A stretch of 39,973 nucleotides of DNA from Candidatus Kuenenia stuttgartensis. Its GTDB lineage: Bacteria; Planctomycetota; UBA11346. The translations under genes and the position numbers were made by a program. The stretch is taken from NCBI GenBank assembly GCA_945876185.1, contig CAMCMZ010000031.1:1-39973 (forward strand), read 5' to 3'. Shown in pieces: positions 17,014 to 25,399 of this stretch. Under the pieces are notes generated by a model. The model was not told where the DNA came from. It did not search any database and worked only from the letters and a program-made list of their open reading frames with translations. Each line of letters opens with the position of its first letter. Position 1 is the first letter of the stretch.

Positions 17014-18390
17014 ATGCCCGATCAGCCTTCCGTCCCCGTTCTTCCGTCCATCGCGCCTGCGATCCCACCAACCGGGCGCTTCTACCTGCCGGGTTGCCCC
17101 GATCCCAAACGCTTCCCGCTCTGGCCCGGCGTGGCGATGGCGGTGCTTACGGCGGCCGGCTTCGCGATCTTCAAGTTCATCCTGATCAGCGAGATCGCCC
17201 TCAACGTCGAGGCGGCGCGGCACAGCCTGCCGTTCGAGTTCATGCGCATCTTCCTCGATAAGCAGGACCACATCCCGCTGAAAGAGGCCGTTGCCCAGGG
17301 ACTCGCCGTGATCTTCACGATCGGCATCCTGATCGGTTTCACCCTGAACGCGCCTTTGGCGGGGGCCTGGCGTTGCGGTGCGATGTTCGTGTTGGCCTGC
17401 TTCGGCATGGCGGGGGCCACCCTCCTCGCGATCCCGGGATTCATCAATCCCTGGTTGGCGGCCCTGATGATGGGCATGGTCTACGGCACCGCCTGCGCCG
17501 CGCGCGGCAAATCCGTGCCTTTGCTGGCCATGGGCAGCGGCAGGCACAACACCCTGGTCAGCGGCCTCATCAATGCCGGCCTGGTTATCGGGCTGCTAGC
17601 AGGCACCATCCTTGGCAGTGGCCTGGGTCTGCTCTTCGTGGGCGATCCGCACGCACTTGATCCCGCCAAGGGACGCTGGATCGATGCCGACTGGCTCGCC
17701 CATGCCCTCTTGGCCGGGTTCCTTTTGGTCGGGGCCATTGTCGGACTGCGCCTGCGCATGCCGGAACAACAGCCGACCCCGTTCGTCCAGGGCCTGCGCG
17801 AACTGATCGGCGGCACCGCATTCATGGTTGGCCGGCACTGGGCTTTGCTGATCAGCGGTGGCATCGCCTGGGGCATCACCTCGGCCCTCGCCCTGGCGGC
17901 GCTCGTCTTCTGCATCACCGAACTGAAGATGGACCAGCTCAACGCGACGTTTCTCGGGGTCGCGGCCGGGATCGGGGCGATTATCGGCAATGTCCTGTCC
18001 GACCGGTTCGCCAAGCGGCGGTGGGTCATCATCGGCTACCTGACTTTGGCGGTCCTGGTCTATGCCGCGCCGTATCTCATCATTGGTTTCAAATCCGGGG
18101 CGGTCGTGATGCTGGTGATCGGATTTGTCTTCATGGTGCCGACCAACGTCATCGACGCGCGTTTTCTTGCTCTCGCCGGTCGCGAAGGCATGGCCGGTCG
18201 CGGCGGCACAGTGTTCAGCATGGTCCACAACGTTTTCATCCTTCTGGTCGGCACTGGTCTGGCCCTGCCGCTGTTCACCGGCCACCTCACCGCCGCCGGC
18301 CAGTTCAAGGTCCTGGCGCTCTTCGCCCTGGTCGCGACGGGCCTGGCTGCCTGCGCGAAGCTCAAGGACGGGCACGCCGACGAGGCCTAA
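17014..18390 (+). CDS. MFS transporter
   Basis: This 458-residue polytopic inner-membrane protein has two sets of hydrophobic helices separated by a hydrophilic middle (about 235-265). The cytoplasmic motif SDRFAKRRWVIIGYLTLAV resembles MFS motif A in the second half, and it supports the assignment. An extended loop after the first helix (about 65-95) carries HSLPFEFMRIFLDKQDHIPLK, outside the usual MFS plan. The general look is closest to the LplT/lysophospholipid transporter-like branch, but the substrate cannot be assigned. The start ATG follows a GATAAGCGAAC leader without a strong Shine-Dalgarno site. Confidence 0.85.
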   Translation: MPDQPSVPVLPSIAPAIPPTGRFYLPGCPDPKRFPLWPGVAMAVLTAAGFAIFKFILISEIALNVEAARHSLPFEFMRIFLDKQDHIPLKEAVAQGLAVIFTIGILIGFTLNAPLAGAWRCGAMFVLACFGMAGATLLAIPGFINPWLAALMMGMVYGTACAARGKSVPLLAMGSGRHNTLVSGLINAGLVIGLLAGTILGSGLGLLFVGDPHALDPAKGRWIDADWLAHALLAGFLLVGAIVGLRLRMPEQQPTPFVQGLRELIGGTAFMVGRHWALLISGGIAWGITSALALAALVFCITELKMDQLNATFLGVAAGIGAIIGNVLSDRFAKRRWVIIGYLTLAVLVYAAPYLIIGFKSGAVVMLVIGFVFMVPTNVIDARFLALAGREGMAGRGGTVFSMVHNVFILLVGTGLALPLFTGHLTAAGQFKVLALFALVATGLAACAKLKDGHADEA

Positions 18391-18391
18391 T

Positions 18392-18471
18392 CAGGCTGCG
18401 CCGCTACCGACCAGGCTGCGCCGCTACCGGCCAGGCTGGGCCAGGTTGCGCGGCCAGGTTGCGCCGTTGCG
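18392..18471. repeat. Degenerate tandem repeats between the MFS gene and purD
   Basis: Two 20-bp units, CAGGCTGCGCCGCTACCGAC and a copy with one change, stand in tandem at 18392-18431. Three shortened or diverged units beginning CAGGCTGGGC or CAGGTTGCG follow to 18471. No protein frame is likely. They fill most of the 118-bp gap before the purD ribosome-binding site. Confidence 0.85.
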
Positions 18472-18508
18472 CCCCGATGCAGACTCCGCCCCACCTCAGG
18501 AGTCCGTC

Positions 18509-19786
18509 ATGAAAGTGCTCGTCGTCGGTGCGGGTGGGCGCGAACACGCCTTGGTCTGGAAGATCAAGCAGAGCCCGCTGGTCACCTCCATCTTCGTCGC
18601 ACCGGGCAATCCCGGCACGTCAGCGTTGGCGACCAACGTGCCGATCAAAGTCGACGATCTCGATGGCCTGGCGAAGTTCGCGACCGACGAACGCATCGAC
18701 TTGACCGTGGTCGGTCCCGAAGGCCCATTGGTGCTCGGCATCACCGATGAATTCACCAGGCGCGGCCTGAAATGCTGGGGCCCGTCCAAGGCGGCGGCGC
18801 AGCTCGAAGGCAGCAAGGTGGCGATGAAGGAGTTTCTCCGCCGCCACAATATCCCGACCGCGTCCTTCAAGGTCTTCGCCCGCGCCGCCGACGCGCATGC
18901 CTACCTCGACGACGTCGGCGCGCCGATCGTCATCAAATGCGATGGCCTCGCCGCCGGCAAGGGCGTCACCGTCGCGCGCACGGTCGAAGAGGCCCATCTG
19001 GCTGTCACCCGCATGATGGAGCAGCACGAGTTCGGCGCCGCCGCCGGGCGCCAGATCGTCATCGAGGAAGTGCTGAAGGGTGAAGAAATCAGCGTCTTCG
19101 CCCTCTGCGACGGCCGCAACGCAGTGATGCTCGACTACGTGCAAGACCACAAGCAGGTCAACGACGGCGACGAAGGTCCCAACACCGGCGGCATGGGCGC
19201 CTTCACCCCGGTGCCCGGCCTGGTCCGTCCGCGCGACGAGGACGAGATCGTCCGCCGCATCCTCGTCCCGACCATGTCCGGCTGCGTCCACGAGGGCCGG
19301 CCCTACGTAGGCCTGCTCTACATGGGCATCATGATCACCGATGCCGGGCCGAAGGTCATCGAATACAACGTGCGTTTTGGTGATCCCGAATGCCAGGCGC
19401 TGCTGCCACGCCTCAAGACCGACCTCGTCTACCTGCTGCTGGCCTGCCTCAACGGCACCCTGGAATCGAAGGACGTCGACTGGCTGCCCGAGACCAGCGT
19501 CTGCGTGACCCTCGCCAGCGGCGGCTATCCCGGCAAGTTCCCGGTCGACCTGCCGATCAGCGGCCTCGACCAGGTCCGCGACGCCACCGTCTTCCACGCC
19601 GGTACGAAGTCGGGCAAAGAGGGGGCCGTACTCACTGCCGGCGGACGGGTGCTGTCGGTCGTCGGCATCGGCAGGGATCTTGATGAAGCGCGCGCGCGCG
19701 CCTACGCCGCCTGCGACCAGATCCGCTTCGACGGCAAGCACTGCCGCCGCGACATCGGCAAACGCCGCGAAGCGCGCAAGAAATAA
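18509..19786 (+). CDS. purD: Phosphoribosylamine-glycine ligase
   Basis: PurD (GAR synthetase) joins glycine to phosphoribosylamine with ATP in step two of purine synthesis. The start is the ATG at 18509, preceded by CAGGAG at good spacing, giving 425 residues, the usual length. ATP-grasp family features are present in order: GAGGREHALVWKI at the N-terminus, VGPEGPLVLGI, the GLAAGKGVTVA loop, NTGGMGAFTPVP, the metal-binding EYNVRFGDPECQ, and the C-terminal SGGYPGKFP. No key element is missing. It lies just upstream of a phosphatase gene with only a 12-base gap, so co-transcription is likely. Confidence 0.97.
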   Translation: MKVLVVGAGGREHALVWKIKQSPLVTSIFVAPGNPGTSALATNVPIKVDDLDGLAKFATDERIDLTVVGPEGPLVLGITDEFTRRGLKCWGPSKAAAQLEGSKVAMKEFLRRHNIPTASFKVFARAADAHAYLDDVGAPIVIKCDGLAAGKGVTVARTVEEAHLAVTRMMEQHEFGAAAGRQIVIEEVLKGEEISVFALCDGRNAVMLDYVQDHKQVNDGDEGPNTGGMGAFTPVPGLVRPRDEDEIVRRILVPTMSGCVHEGRPYVGLLYMGIMITDAGPKVIEYNVRFGDPECQALLPRLKTDLVYLLLACLNGTLESKDVDWLPETSVCVTLASGGYPGKFPVDLPISGLDQVRDATVFHAGTKSGKEGAVLTAGGRVLSVVGIGRDLDEARARAYAACDQIRFDGKHCRRDIGKRREARKK

Positions 19787-19798
19787 CGGCTTTTTGTC

Positions 19799-20290
19799 AT
19801 GCCCGCTTCGCCCGGCTCTTCCACCTCGCCCGCCTCGCCCACTTCGCCCGTCCAGCGGATCCTCTGCGTCTGCACCGGCAACACCTGTCGCAGCCCGATG
19901 CTGGCCACCCTGTTGCGCCAGGCGCTGGTGCAGGCGGGGCGCAAGGATCTGGTGGTCGACAGCGCCGGTACCGCCGCCGGTCCCGGCGACCACGCCTCAC
20001 CGGAAGCCGCCTCGGCGATGGCCCGGCGCGGCCTCGACCTCGCGCCCCACCGCAGCCGCAACGTGCTCGACCTGGATCTCAGCACGTACGACCAGGTATG
20101 GTGCATGACCGGCAACCACTCCGCCTTCATGCGCGCCCACGGCGTTCCCGCCGCCAAACTGAATGTCGTCGCGGTCGAACGCGGCGGCGTCCCCGATCCC
20201 TTCGGCGGTGGCCTGGCCGAATACGAGGCCTGCGCCCTGGTGCTCGAAGACGCAGCGCGGCGGATCGCAGAGCGGGTGGGGAAACGGTGA
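19799..20290 (+). CDS. Low-molecular-weight protein phosphatase (protein-tyrosine or -arginine type)
   Basis: The protein has 163 residues. After a Ser/Pro-rich N-terminal stretch of ~17 residues comes the LMW-PTP P-loop CTGNTCRSP (Cys-X5-Arg), then DSAGTAAGPGDHASPEA, and near the C-terminus the general-acid loop VPDPFGGG. The Thr after the nucleophile Cys (CTGNTC) is the residue associated with arginine phosphatases of the YwlE type, while tyrosine phosphatases more often have a hydrophobic residue there. So protein-arginine phosphatase is possible. It is downstream of purD and convergent with the secreted protein gene at 20305. Confidence 0.92.
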   Translation: MPASPGSSTSPASPTSPVQRILCVCTGNTCRSPMLATLLRQALVQAGRKDLVVDSAGTAAGPGDHASPEAASAMARRGLDLAPHRSRNVLDLDLSTYDQVWCMTGNHSAFMRAHGVPAAKLNVVAVERGGVPDPFGGGLAEYEACALVLEDAARRIAERVGKR

Positions 20291-20304
20291 CTGGGGGTTC
20301 GCGG

Positions 20305-21498
20305 TCACCGCTCGATCCGCACCGGCCGCTTACCCGGCTGCACCAGCCATTTTTCCAGGTCGCCACCGGCCAGATCATAGCCGCCGATCACTGACAAGCA
20401 TTCCACCGGCTTGCCGCCGACCAGTTGGTCGGTCTTGAACAAGGCGCGTTTGCGCACGTCGCTCGCCGGGCGTAGCAGGTGCAGGATGGCCGGCAGGGCG
20501 ACGACGCCGTTGGTCAGGGCGCCTTCGGGGGTGAAGACGCGGCGGTGGGGCAGGTAGCTCAGCCCTTCGCGGATCTCCATCTCTTGATTGTGGCCTTGCG
20601 GATTACAGCCCATGAGAATGAACAGGTCGATTGGTGCCGCCGGTTTCGTGCCGCCAAAAGTCGCGTAATAGTCGCGGTGGCGGCGCAGATGGCCGGCGAT
20701 GCTGCGGGTGTCGGCGTCGCCGGTGAACGCGGCGAGAAACTGGCCATCGCTGTGGCCGATCAGGGCGACCGCCCGCTGCACGCCGACGCGCTTGCGCTCG
20801 GTCGCGGTGGCGAGCAGCAGTTTCGCCACGGATTGGGCGTAATCCTTGCCGGCCAGCGAGATCACCAGAATTGGTTCGTCCTCGCGCCCGGCAACCAGCG
20901 CGGTGGCCTCGCTACCTGAGCGCACCGGTGCCGGCAGGGGGATGACCTTGAGCGAGCGGTCGAGTGCCGCGACCCGCACCGATTCCTGTGTGCCGGTTTC
21001 TTCCGGGGCGGGGGCCTGGTCCTGGTCGCTGACCGACCAGTGGCTGGGCTTGGGGCGTGCGGGTCTGCTGGGTCGCTCTGGTTCGGTGGCATCCTTGCGC
21101 GCTAATTCCTGTTCACGCCGCTGCGCCCAGGCCTGTTGTTCCGCATCACGCGCCGCCTGGGTCGCCTCGGCATCGGCGATCGCCCGGCGCAGGTCGTCGT
21201 GGGTCCAGTCCGCCTGGGTCGGCTTGGAAAACCGCACCCACAGGTCGCGCGCCAGGCGGTCGTACTCGGCATCGCGCGCGGGAGCAGGTGCCACCGGGGC
21301 GACCGGTCCGATGGCTTCGCGATACCGTTTGCGCAGCCCCTCCAGATCCTGGGGATCGCCGACGTCGCGACGGTTGCTCTTCAGCCAGTCGATGAGCGCC
21401 AGCCGCTCGCCCAGACCATAAGGATCCGGCACGACCGGAACGGCTTCGCCGGCGCGGAGCGTGAGGAAAACCAGGAGCAGCAACGCACCACGGAGCAT
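20305..21498 (-). CDS. Secreted protein with a possible caspase/CHAT-like His-Cys pair
   Basis: The protein has 397 residues beginning with a short signal peptide (MLRGALLLLVFLTLRAGEA). Residues about 25-180 are charged, with a coiled-coil-like, Glu/Ala/Arg-rich stretch. The C-terminal domain (about 200-397) alternates hydrophobic strands and helices. It contains ALIGHSDG (H249) and, 49 residues on, DLFILMGCNPQG (C298). That spacing and strand context resemble the His-Gly and Cys dyad of caspase-like, CHAT or DUF4347 domains. The assignment is by eye only. It follows the SpoIIE gene by 76 bases on the same strand and is probably its operon partner. Confidence 0.7.
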   Translation of the reverse strand: MLRGALLLLVFLTLRAGEAVPVVPDPYGLGERLALIDWLKSNRRDVGDPQDLEGLRKRYREAIGPVAPVAPAPARDAEYDRLARDLWVRFSKPTQADWTHDDLRRAIADAEATQAARDAEQQAWAQRREQELARKDATEPERPSRPARPKPSHWSVSDQDQAPAPEETGTQESVRVAALDRSLKVIPLPAPVRSGSEATALVAGREDEPILVISLAGKDYAQSVAKLLLATATERKRVGVQRAVALIGHSDGQFLAAFTGDADTRSIAGHLRRHRDYYATFGGTKPAAPIDLFILMGCNPQGHNQEMEIREGLSYLPHRRVFTPEGALTNGVVALPAILHLLRPASDVRKRALFKTDQLVGGKPVECLSVIGGYDLAGGDLEKWLVQPGKRPVRIER

Positions 21499-21574
21499 GC
21501 CGGAGTGTGGCCTCTGCGTTAGGGTTTGCCAAGCGCCCGAAGCCAGATCTTCCAGACGGAAACCGGACTGGGAT

Positions 21575-22735
21575 TCACACGAAAGCGATCTCCACCGTCT
21601 TCGCGTGCCGTTCGCGCAAGCACTGGGCCAGCCGGCGCACCAGGGTACGGCGGATGCCGAGTTCGAGCGGCAGGCTGGGATCCTGGTGTGCAGCGTTCAG
21701 CCGGGTGCCGACTTGGAAGGTGATGAGATCCGAGCCAAGCAGCAGGTCGGCGAGCCGGCTCGCGCCATTGGGCCGGGCGGGCATTGGTGCCCGGCCGTCG
21801 AGCAGGTCGAGCGTGCGCGCCAGGGTGATCATGCCCTCGGTCACCAGATCGAAGCCCTCCAGGCTGGCGGTGGGTGGGATCTCGGGGTCGCGGGGGCCGG
21901 TTTCGTTAGCGATCCTGAACCCCAGTTCACGTGCCACGATGTCAGCGGTGGTGCCACCGCAGATCGCGCGCCGTCCGTCGAATTCCAGGGCGGCACGGGC
22001 GAGTTCACCGTCGCGCGCGTCGTCGTACGGCGCCCCGGTCACGACCAGCAGGCGACGTGGATGGCGCCAGGCGATCACCGCGCACGAGATGTCGTCGGCC
22101 GCCTGGCCGCCGTCGCGTTGCCGCGCCGCCGCGACCACGGCGGTGGCGAGCGCGTCGGCGGTGGGTTCGTCCGCCAGGCTTGTCTCGCAGAAACGCGCAA
22201 GTCCGGCCTCGCCCCAGCCGCCCACGGGCAGGCCCAGGCCGGCCTGGGTGACACCGTCCGTCGTCAGCACCAGGCGGTCGCCGAGTTCCAGCCGGAGCGT
22301 GCTCAGACGCAGGTCCCGTCCCGGGCCATCGCCGGTTTCGATGTGGTCGGGGTGGATCGCGTTGGCCGCACCGCCGTGGCAGCGGATCACCGTGGGGTTG
22401 CCGTATTCGCTCAGGTTCACTGTGCCATCGGGGCCGACCTCGGCGATGGTCAAGGTGGCATAGGACAGGCCGCGTTCGCGGCAGACCGGCAGGGTGCGGC
22501 GGATCGCGGCCGCGCTGGAGGCCGCGTCACGGCCGGCGGCGGCGTAGGTAACCGCCATGTGAGCGGCGAGTTCCGCCAGCACGTTGGCCTTCACGCCGTG
22601 ACCCAGGCCGTCAGACACAAGGCAGAGCAGGCGGCTCTCCTCGGCGATGCGACGGACGATCACCACGTCGCCGGCCAGGCGTTCGCCATGGCAGGGCACC
22701 GTGACGGCGGCGCACTCGGCAACCGCGTCAGGCAT
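21575..22735 (-). CDS. SpoIIE/PP2C-type serine phosphatase linked to a sensory [FeFe] hydrogenase
   Basis: The protein has 386 residues. The first ~215 form a SpoIIE/PP2C phosphatase: metal-binding Asp residues in LVSDGLGHG (near 42), LTTDGVTQAG (near 159) and ADDISCAV (near 214). The other ~170 residues are a separate domain with GGTTADIVARELG and LVTEGMITLARTL; I do not know its function. The start overlaps the hydrogenase stop by eight bases, so the two are translationally coupled. Hydrogenase group C3 is defined by such a phosphatase partner, and the likely role is to convert an H2 signal into dephosphorylation of a target such as an anti-sigma antagonist. The target is not seen here. Confidence 0.9.
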   Translation of the reverse strand: MPDAVAECAAVTVPCHGERLAGDVVIVRRIAEESRLLCLVSDGLGHGVKANVLAELAAHMAVTYAAAGRDAASSAAAIRRTLPVCRERGLSYATLTIAEVGPDGTVNLSEYGNPTVIRCHGGAANAIHPDHIETGDGPGRDLRLSTLRLELGDRLVLTTDGVTQAGLGLPVGGWGEAGLARFCETSLADEPTADALATAVVAAARQRDGGQAADDISCAVIAWRHPRRLLVVTGAPYDDARDGELARAALEFDGRRAICGGTTADIVARELGFRIANETGPRDPEIPPTASLEGFDLVTEGMITLARTLDLLDGRAPMPARPNGASRLADLLLGSDLITFQVGTRLNAAHQDPSLPLELGIRRTLVRRLAQCLRERHAKTVEIAFV

Positions 22736-24518
22736 GCTGCGCGCCTACGTCAGCGCCAGCCCCGGCAGCAGACCCAGTCTCGCTTCCGGTGCCCGCGCCC
22801 GGTTCGACCGCCTCAATGATGCGGCCAAGGATGTCCTCGGTCTCGGCCGCGTTCTCGCCGAGCAGTCCGGCGATTCGGCTGACCGTCTGCAGGTTGCGGT
22901 CGATCACCGCTCGGGCGCGGGCGATGATCGCCTCACGCTCGGCCGCGGGGGCGCTGATGTCCTGGATGATGCCGCCGACCAGCCGGGCGGGGTCGAGGGT
23001 GAATACCGATACTGACAAAACGCGTCGGCCGCAGCGCAGTTCCACCGTGGGCAGTTCGCCGCCGCTGACCAGGCAATGGGCCAAGCAATGGCGGAAGCGC
23101 GCCGCGAACGGCACCAGGCCATCGAGCGGCCGGCCAACCAGGCCGGACAGGGGTTGGTTCTCCGCAAACATCGCGGCGAAGCGCGCGTTGGCTTCGACGA
23201 TGGCGAGGTTGCCGTCGACCAGCACCGCCGCCGCCGGCATGCGCTGCATGAGCGCGGCGGCCTTGCTCTGTGCCAGGTGGCGGGTGTACGAGACGCAGCG
23301 GCTGGGCTCGGCGCGCTCCTGTGCCAGGGCGGCGGCGAAGTGCCGGCAGGTTTCATAGCCGCAGCCGCAGCAATTCAGCTCATCCGCCGGCGTGGTCTTG
23401 CCGATGCGCGCCAATTGCAGCGCGAGCCGGCCGGGATCGATCACCGGCGTCAAGACCGGCAGGGCCGGCCAGGTGCCGGCGACGTCGGCCGGCTGGCCCG
23501 GATCCACTTCGCGCCCCAGCGCCTGGGTCGCTGCGATCACGCGCAGGCGCTTCGCCAGGGTGCCGTCGCGGCTGGCCATGCCGGGACCGTTGATGCAGCC
23601 GCCGCGGCAGGCGAGCAGTTCGATGAACGCCGGTCCGGGCAGGTCGGCGACACCCGCAAGGGCAGAATCGAAATCGGCCAGCCCCGAGGCCGAGGTCAAA
23701 GCCGGATCGGCAGCGGGGCAGTCGGCACGGATGCCGGCGAGCATGCCGCCCTCGACCGGGTAGAGCGACCCTTCGTGCGCGGCGTAGGGCTGAAATTGAT
23801 CCGCGATTCCCGCCCCGATCCCCACCGTAATCCCCACCTCGATCCGCGCCGGGTCGATCGCCTGCTGCGCGAACCAGCGGTGCAGGTCGGCGAAGGTCAG
23901 CGCCGCCGCGACGAGTTCCGGATGCAGGTCGGCCTCGCGCTTCTTGGCGATGCACGGCCCGACAAAGACGACACGGATGTCGTCGCCGAAGTGCTGTCGC
24001 AGCATCCGGGCGTGGACGAGCATGGGCGAGCACAGATCGGTGACGAGCGCGCCGAGTCCGGGGCGATGCCGCTTCAGATAGTCCACCGCCACCGGACAGG
24101 CTGACGACAATCGCACGCCGCCAACGCCGGTCGCCAGGTCGCGCGCGATCGCCGCGCTGACCTGCTGCGCCCCGCGCGCGGTCTCCGACACCGCCGTCGC
24201 CCCCAACCGCCGCAGCGCCACCACCATCCGGGCCGGCGCCAGCCCCGGGAACTCGGCCAGCCACGACGGCGCGAGCGAGATGACGACCCGTTGTCCCGCC
24301 TCCAACATCGCCTGAACCTGACCCAGATCATCGCGGATCCGCTTCGCCCCGGCCGGGCAGACCGATACGCAATGGCCGCAGGCGAGACATTCCTCCGGCA
24401 TCACCGCCGCAACCCCGTCGCGCACCCGGATCGCCTTGACCGGGCATTCGCGCACGCAGCGGGCGCAATCCTGGCACGAGGTCGCCTCGGTGAAGACGGG
24501 TGCGGCCGAGCTGGACAT
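22728..24518 (-). CDS. Sensory [FeFe] hydrogenase with PAS domain (group C3-like)
   Basis: The ATG at 24518 is preceded by GGAGG and gives 596 residues; a longer frame starts at 24566. Two 4Fe-4S ferredoxin motifs (C15, C18, C21, C25; C44, C47, C50, C54) lead to an H-cluster domain with ligand loops SSACP (C141), VGPCIAKKRE (C189) and LLACRGGC (C304, C308). Next comes a further Cys-rich cluster segment, LNCCGCGYETC (383-391), then a PAS domain (about 420-525) and a helical tail. In catalytic enzymes the residue before the first H-cluster Cys is a proton-relay Cys; here it is Ala140, as in slow, sensory hydrogenases. No maturase genes (hydEFG) are in the window. I infer an H2 sensor acting through the coupled phosphatase. 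Confidence 0.92.
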   Translation of the reverse strand: MSSSAAPVFTEATSCQDCARCVRECPVKAIRVRDGVAAVMPEECLACGHCVSVCPAGAKRIRDDLGQVQAMLEAGQRVVISLAPSWLAEFPGLAPARMVVALRRLGATAVSETARGAQQVSAAIARDLATGVGGVRLSSACPVAVDYLKRHRPGLGALVTDLCSPMLVHARMLRQHFGDDIRVVFVGPCIAKKREADLHPELVAAALTFADLHRWFAQQAIDPARIEVGITVGIGAGIADQFQPYAAHEGSLYPVEGGMLAGIRADCPAADPALTSASGLADFDSALAGVADLPGPAFIELLACRGGCINGPGMASRDGTLAKRLRVIAATQALGREVDPGQPADVAGTWPALPVLTPVIDPGRLALQLARIGKTTPADELNCCGCGYETCRHFAAALAQERAEPSRCVSYTRHLAQSKAAALMQRMPAAAVLVDGNLAIVEANARFAAMFAENQPLSGLVGRPLDGLVPFAARFRHCLAHCLVSGGELPTVELRCGRRVLSVSVFTLDPARLVGGIIQDISAPAAEREAIIARARAVIDRNLQTVSRIAGLLGENAAETEDILGRIIEAVEPGAGTGSETGSAAGAGADVGAQHA

Positions 24519-24783
24519 GAGCGCCTCCGTGGCGACCGAGCCTCGCCTCGGCGGTTTCGCGCGCATCCGGCGAATGACCTCGCGACCGCTGGATGCGCCT
24601 GGCGCATCGCATCGGTCTAGCAGCGAAAACCGGGCCGCTGACTGGAGTCGATCGGTGGTGCGGTGGCCGCCTGCGGCATTGACCTGGCTGAGGGTGAGCC
24701 CGCGAGACCGGTGCCTGCGCCAGTTCCCGCGCAGACCCCGGCGCGCAGTGGCATCGACGATTTATGAAACCAGCATTCCGGAC
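24519..24783. other. Intergenic region between the hydrogenase and a small membrane protein gene
   Basis: These 265 bases separate two divergent genes. Frames here are open only because of high GC, and no credible protein is seen. Both promoters should lie here, but no consensus boxes can be called. Confidence 0.4.
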
Positions 24784-25353
24784 ATGAGCGAGGAATCGCC
24801 GTTCGCCGACATTCTTTTGCCCGAGCGCCCCGGCCTGGGCTGGTTCGTCATCGGCATGGCGTTGCTCGTCCTGCCATGGCCGTTTGTCTTCAGCGGCCCT
24901 GCCCTGTTCGTGCCGGTACTGATCGGATCGGTGACCCTGGGTGCGGGACTGGGCATCAGTTGGAGCGTGCTGTGCCTGCGTGATTGGCTGCGGCGGGTGC
25001 CGATCAACGGCTTGGCGGTGATCGCCATCCACCTGGCGACCCTGGCCAACCTGGAATTGGTGCCGCGCCTGGAAATCAGCTTGCGCGCGCAGCAGGCAGG
25101 CCTGGATGCCAGCGCTTGGTGGCGTTCACCAGATGAGGCGCTGCCTTCCTACCGCGTCGGCGAGGGTAGCGAACGGTTCGTGCGCGCTGCTGCGCCGGGG
25201 GCGGAACCTGATGCGGTGGTCGCCTATACACCGGTCGCGCTCCGGCGCTGGACCCCGTTCGGCCTGCGCGAAGGCTGCTGGGTCGTGGTGCGCCGCAATG
25301 GTTCGCCTGGGGTGGTGCGGGTGAAACCAGGTGAACCGCGTCCGGCCTGGTGA
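24784..25353 (+). CDS. Small membrane protein of unknown function
   Basis: The ATG at 24784 gives 189 residues; further upstream the frame has no protein-like content. Two hydrophobic hairpin segments (about 18-65) are followed by an amphipathic or third hydrophobic stretch (about 76-95). A soluble C-terminal part rich in Arg, Trp and Gly ends in a predicted beta-strand region (GCWVVVRRNGSPGVVRVKPG). No family recognised. It lies 46 bases upstream of proA on the same strand, but no functional link is evident. Confidence 0.65.
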   Translation: MSEESPFADILLPERPGLGWFVIGMALLVLPWPFVFSGPALFVPVLIGSVTLGAGLGISWSVLCLRDWLRRVPINGLAVIAIHLATLANLELVPRLEISLRAQQAGLDASAWWRSPDEALPSYRVGEGSERFVRAAAPGAEPDAVVAYTPVALRRWTPFGLREGCWVVVRRNGSPGVVRVKPGEPRPAW

Positions 25354-25399
25354 TCGCCCGCAAGCGCCCACCTCTTCCGCTGGCCGGCAGATCCGCAGC

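Noticed and set aside
21461..22819. Long plus-strand frame opposite the SpoIIE gene
   Set aside because: It is a shadow frame; the minus strand carries conserved PP2C motifs and coupled starts.
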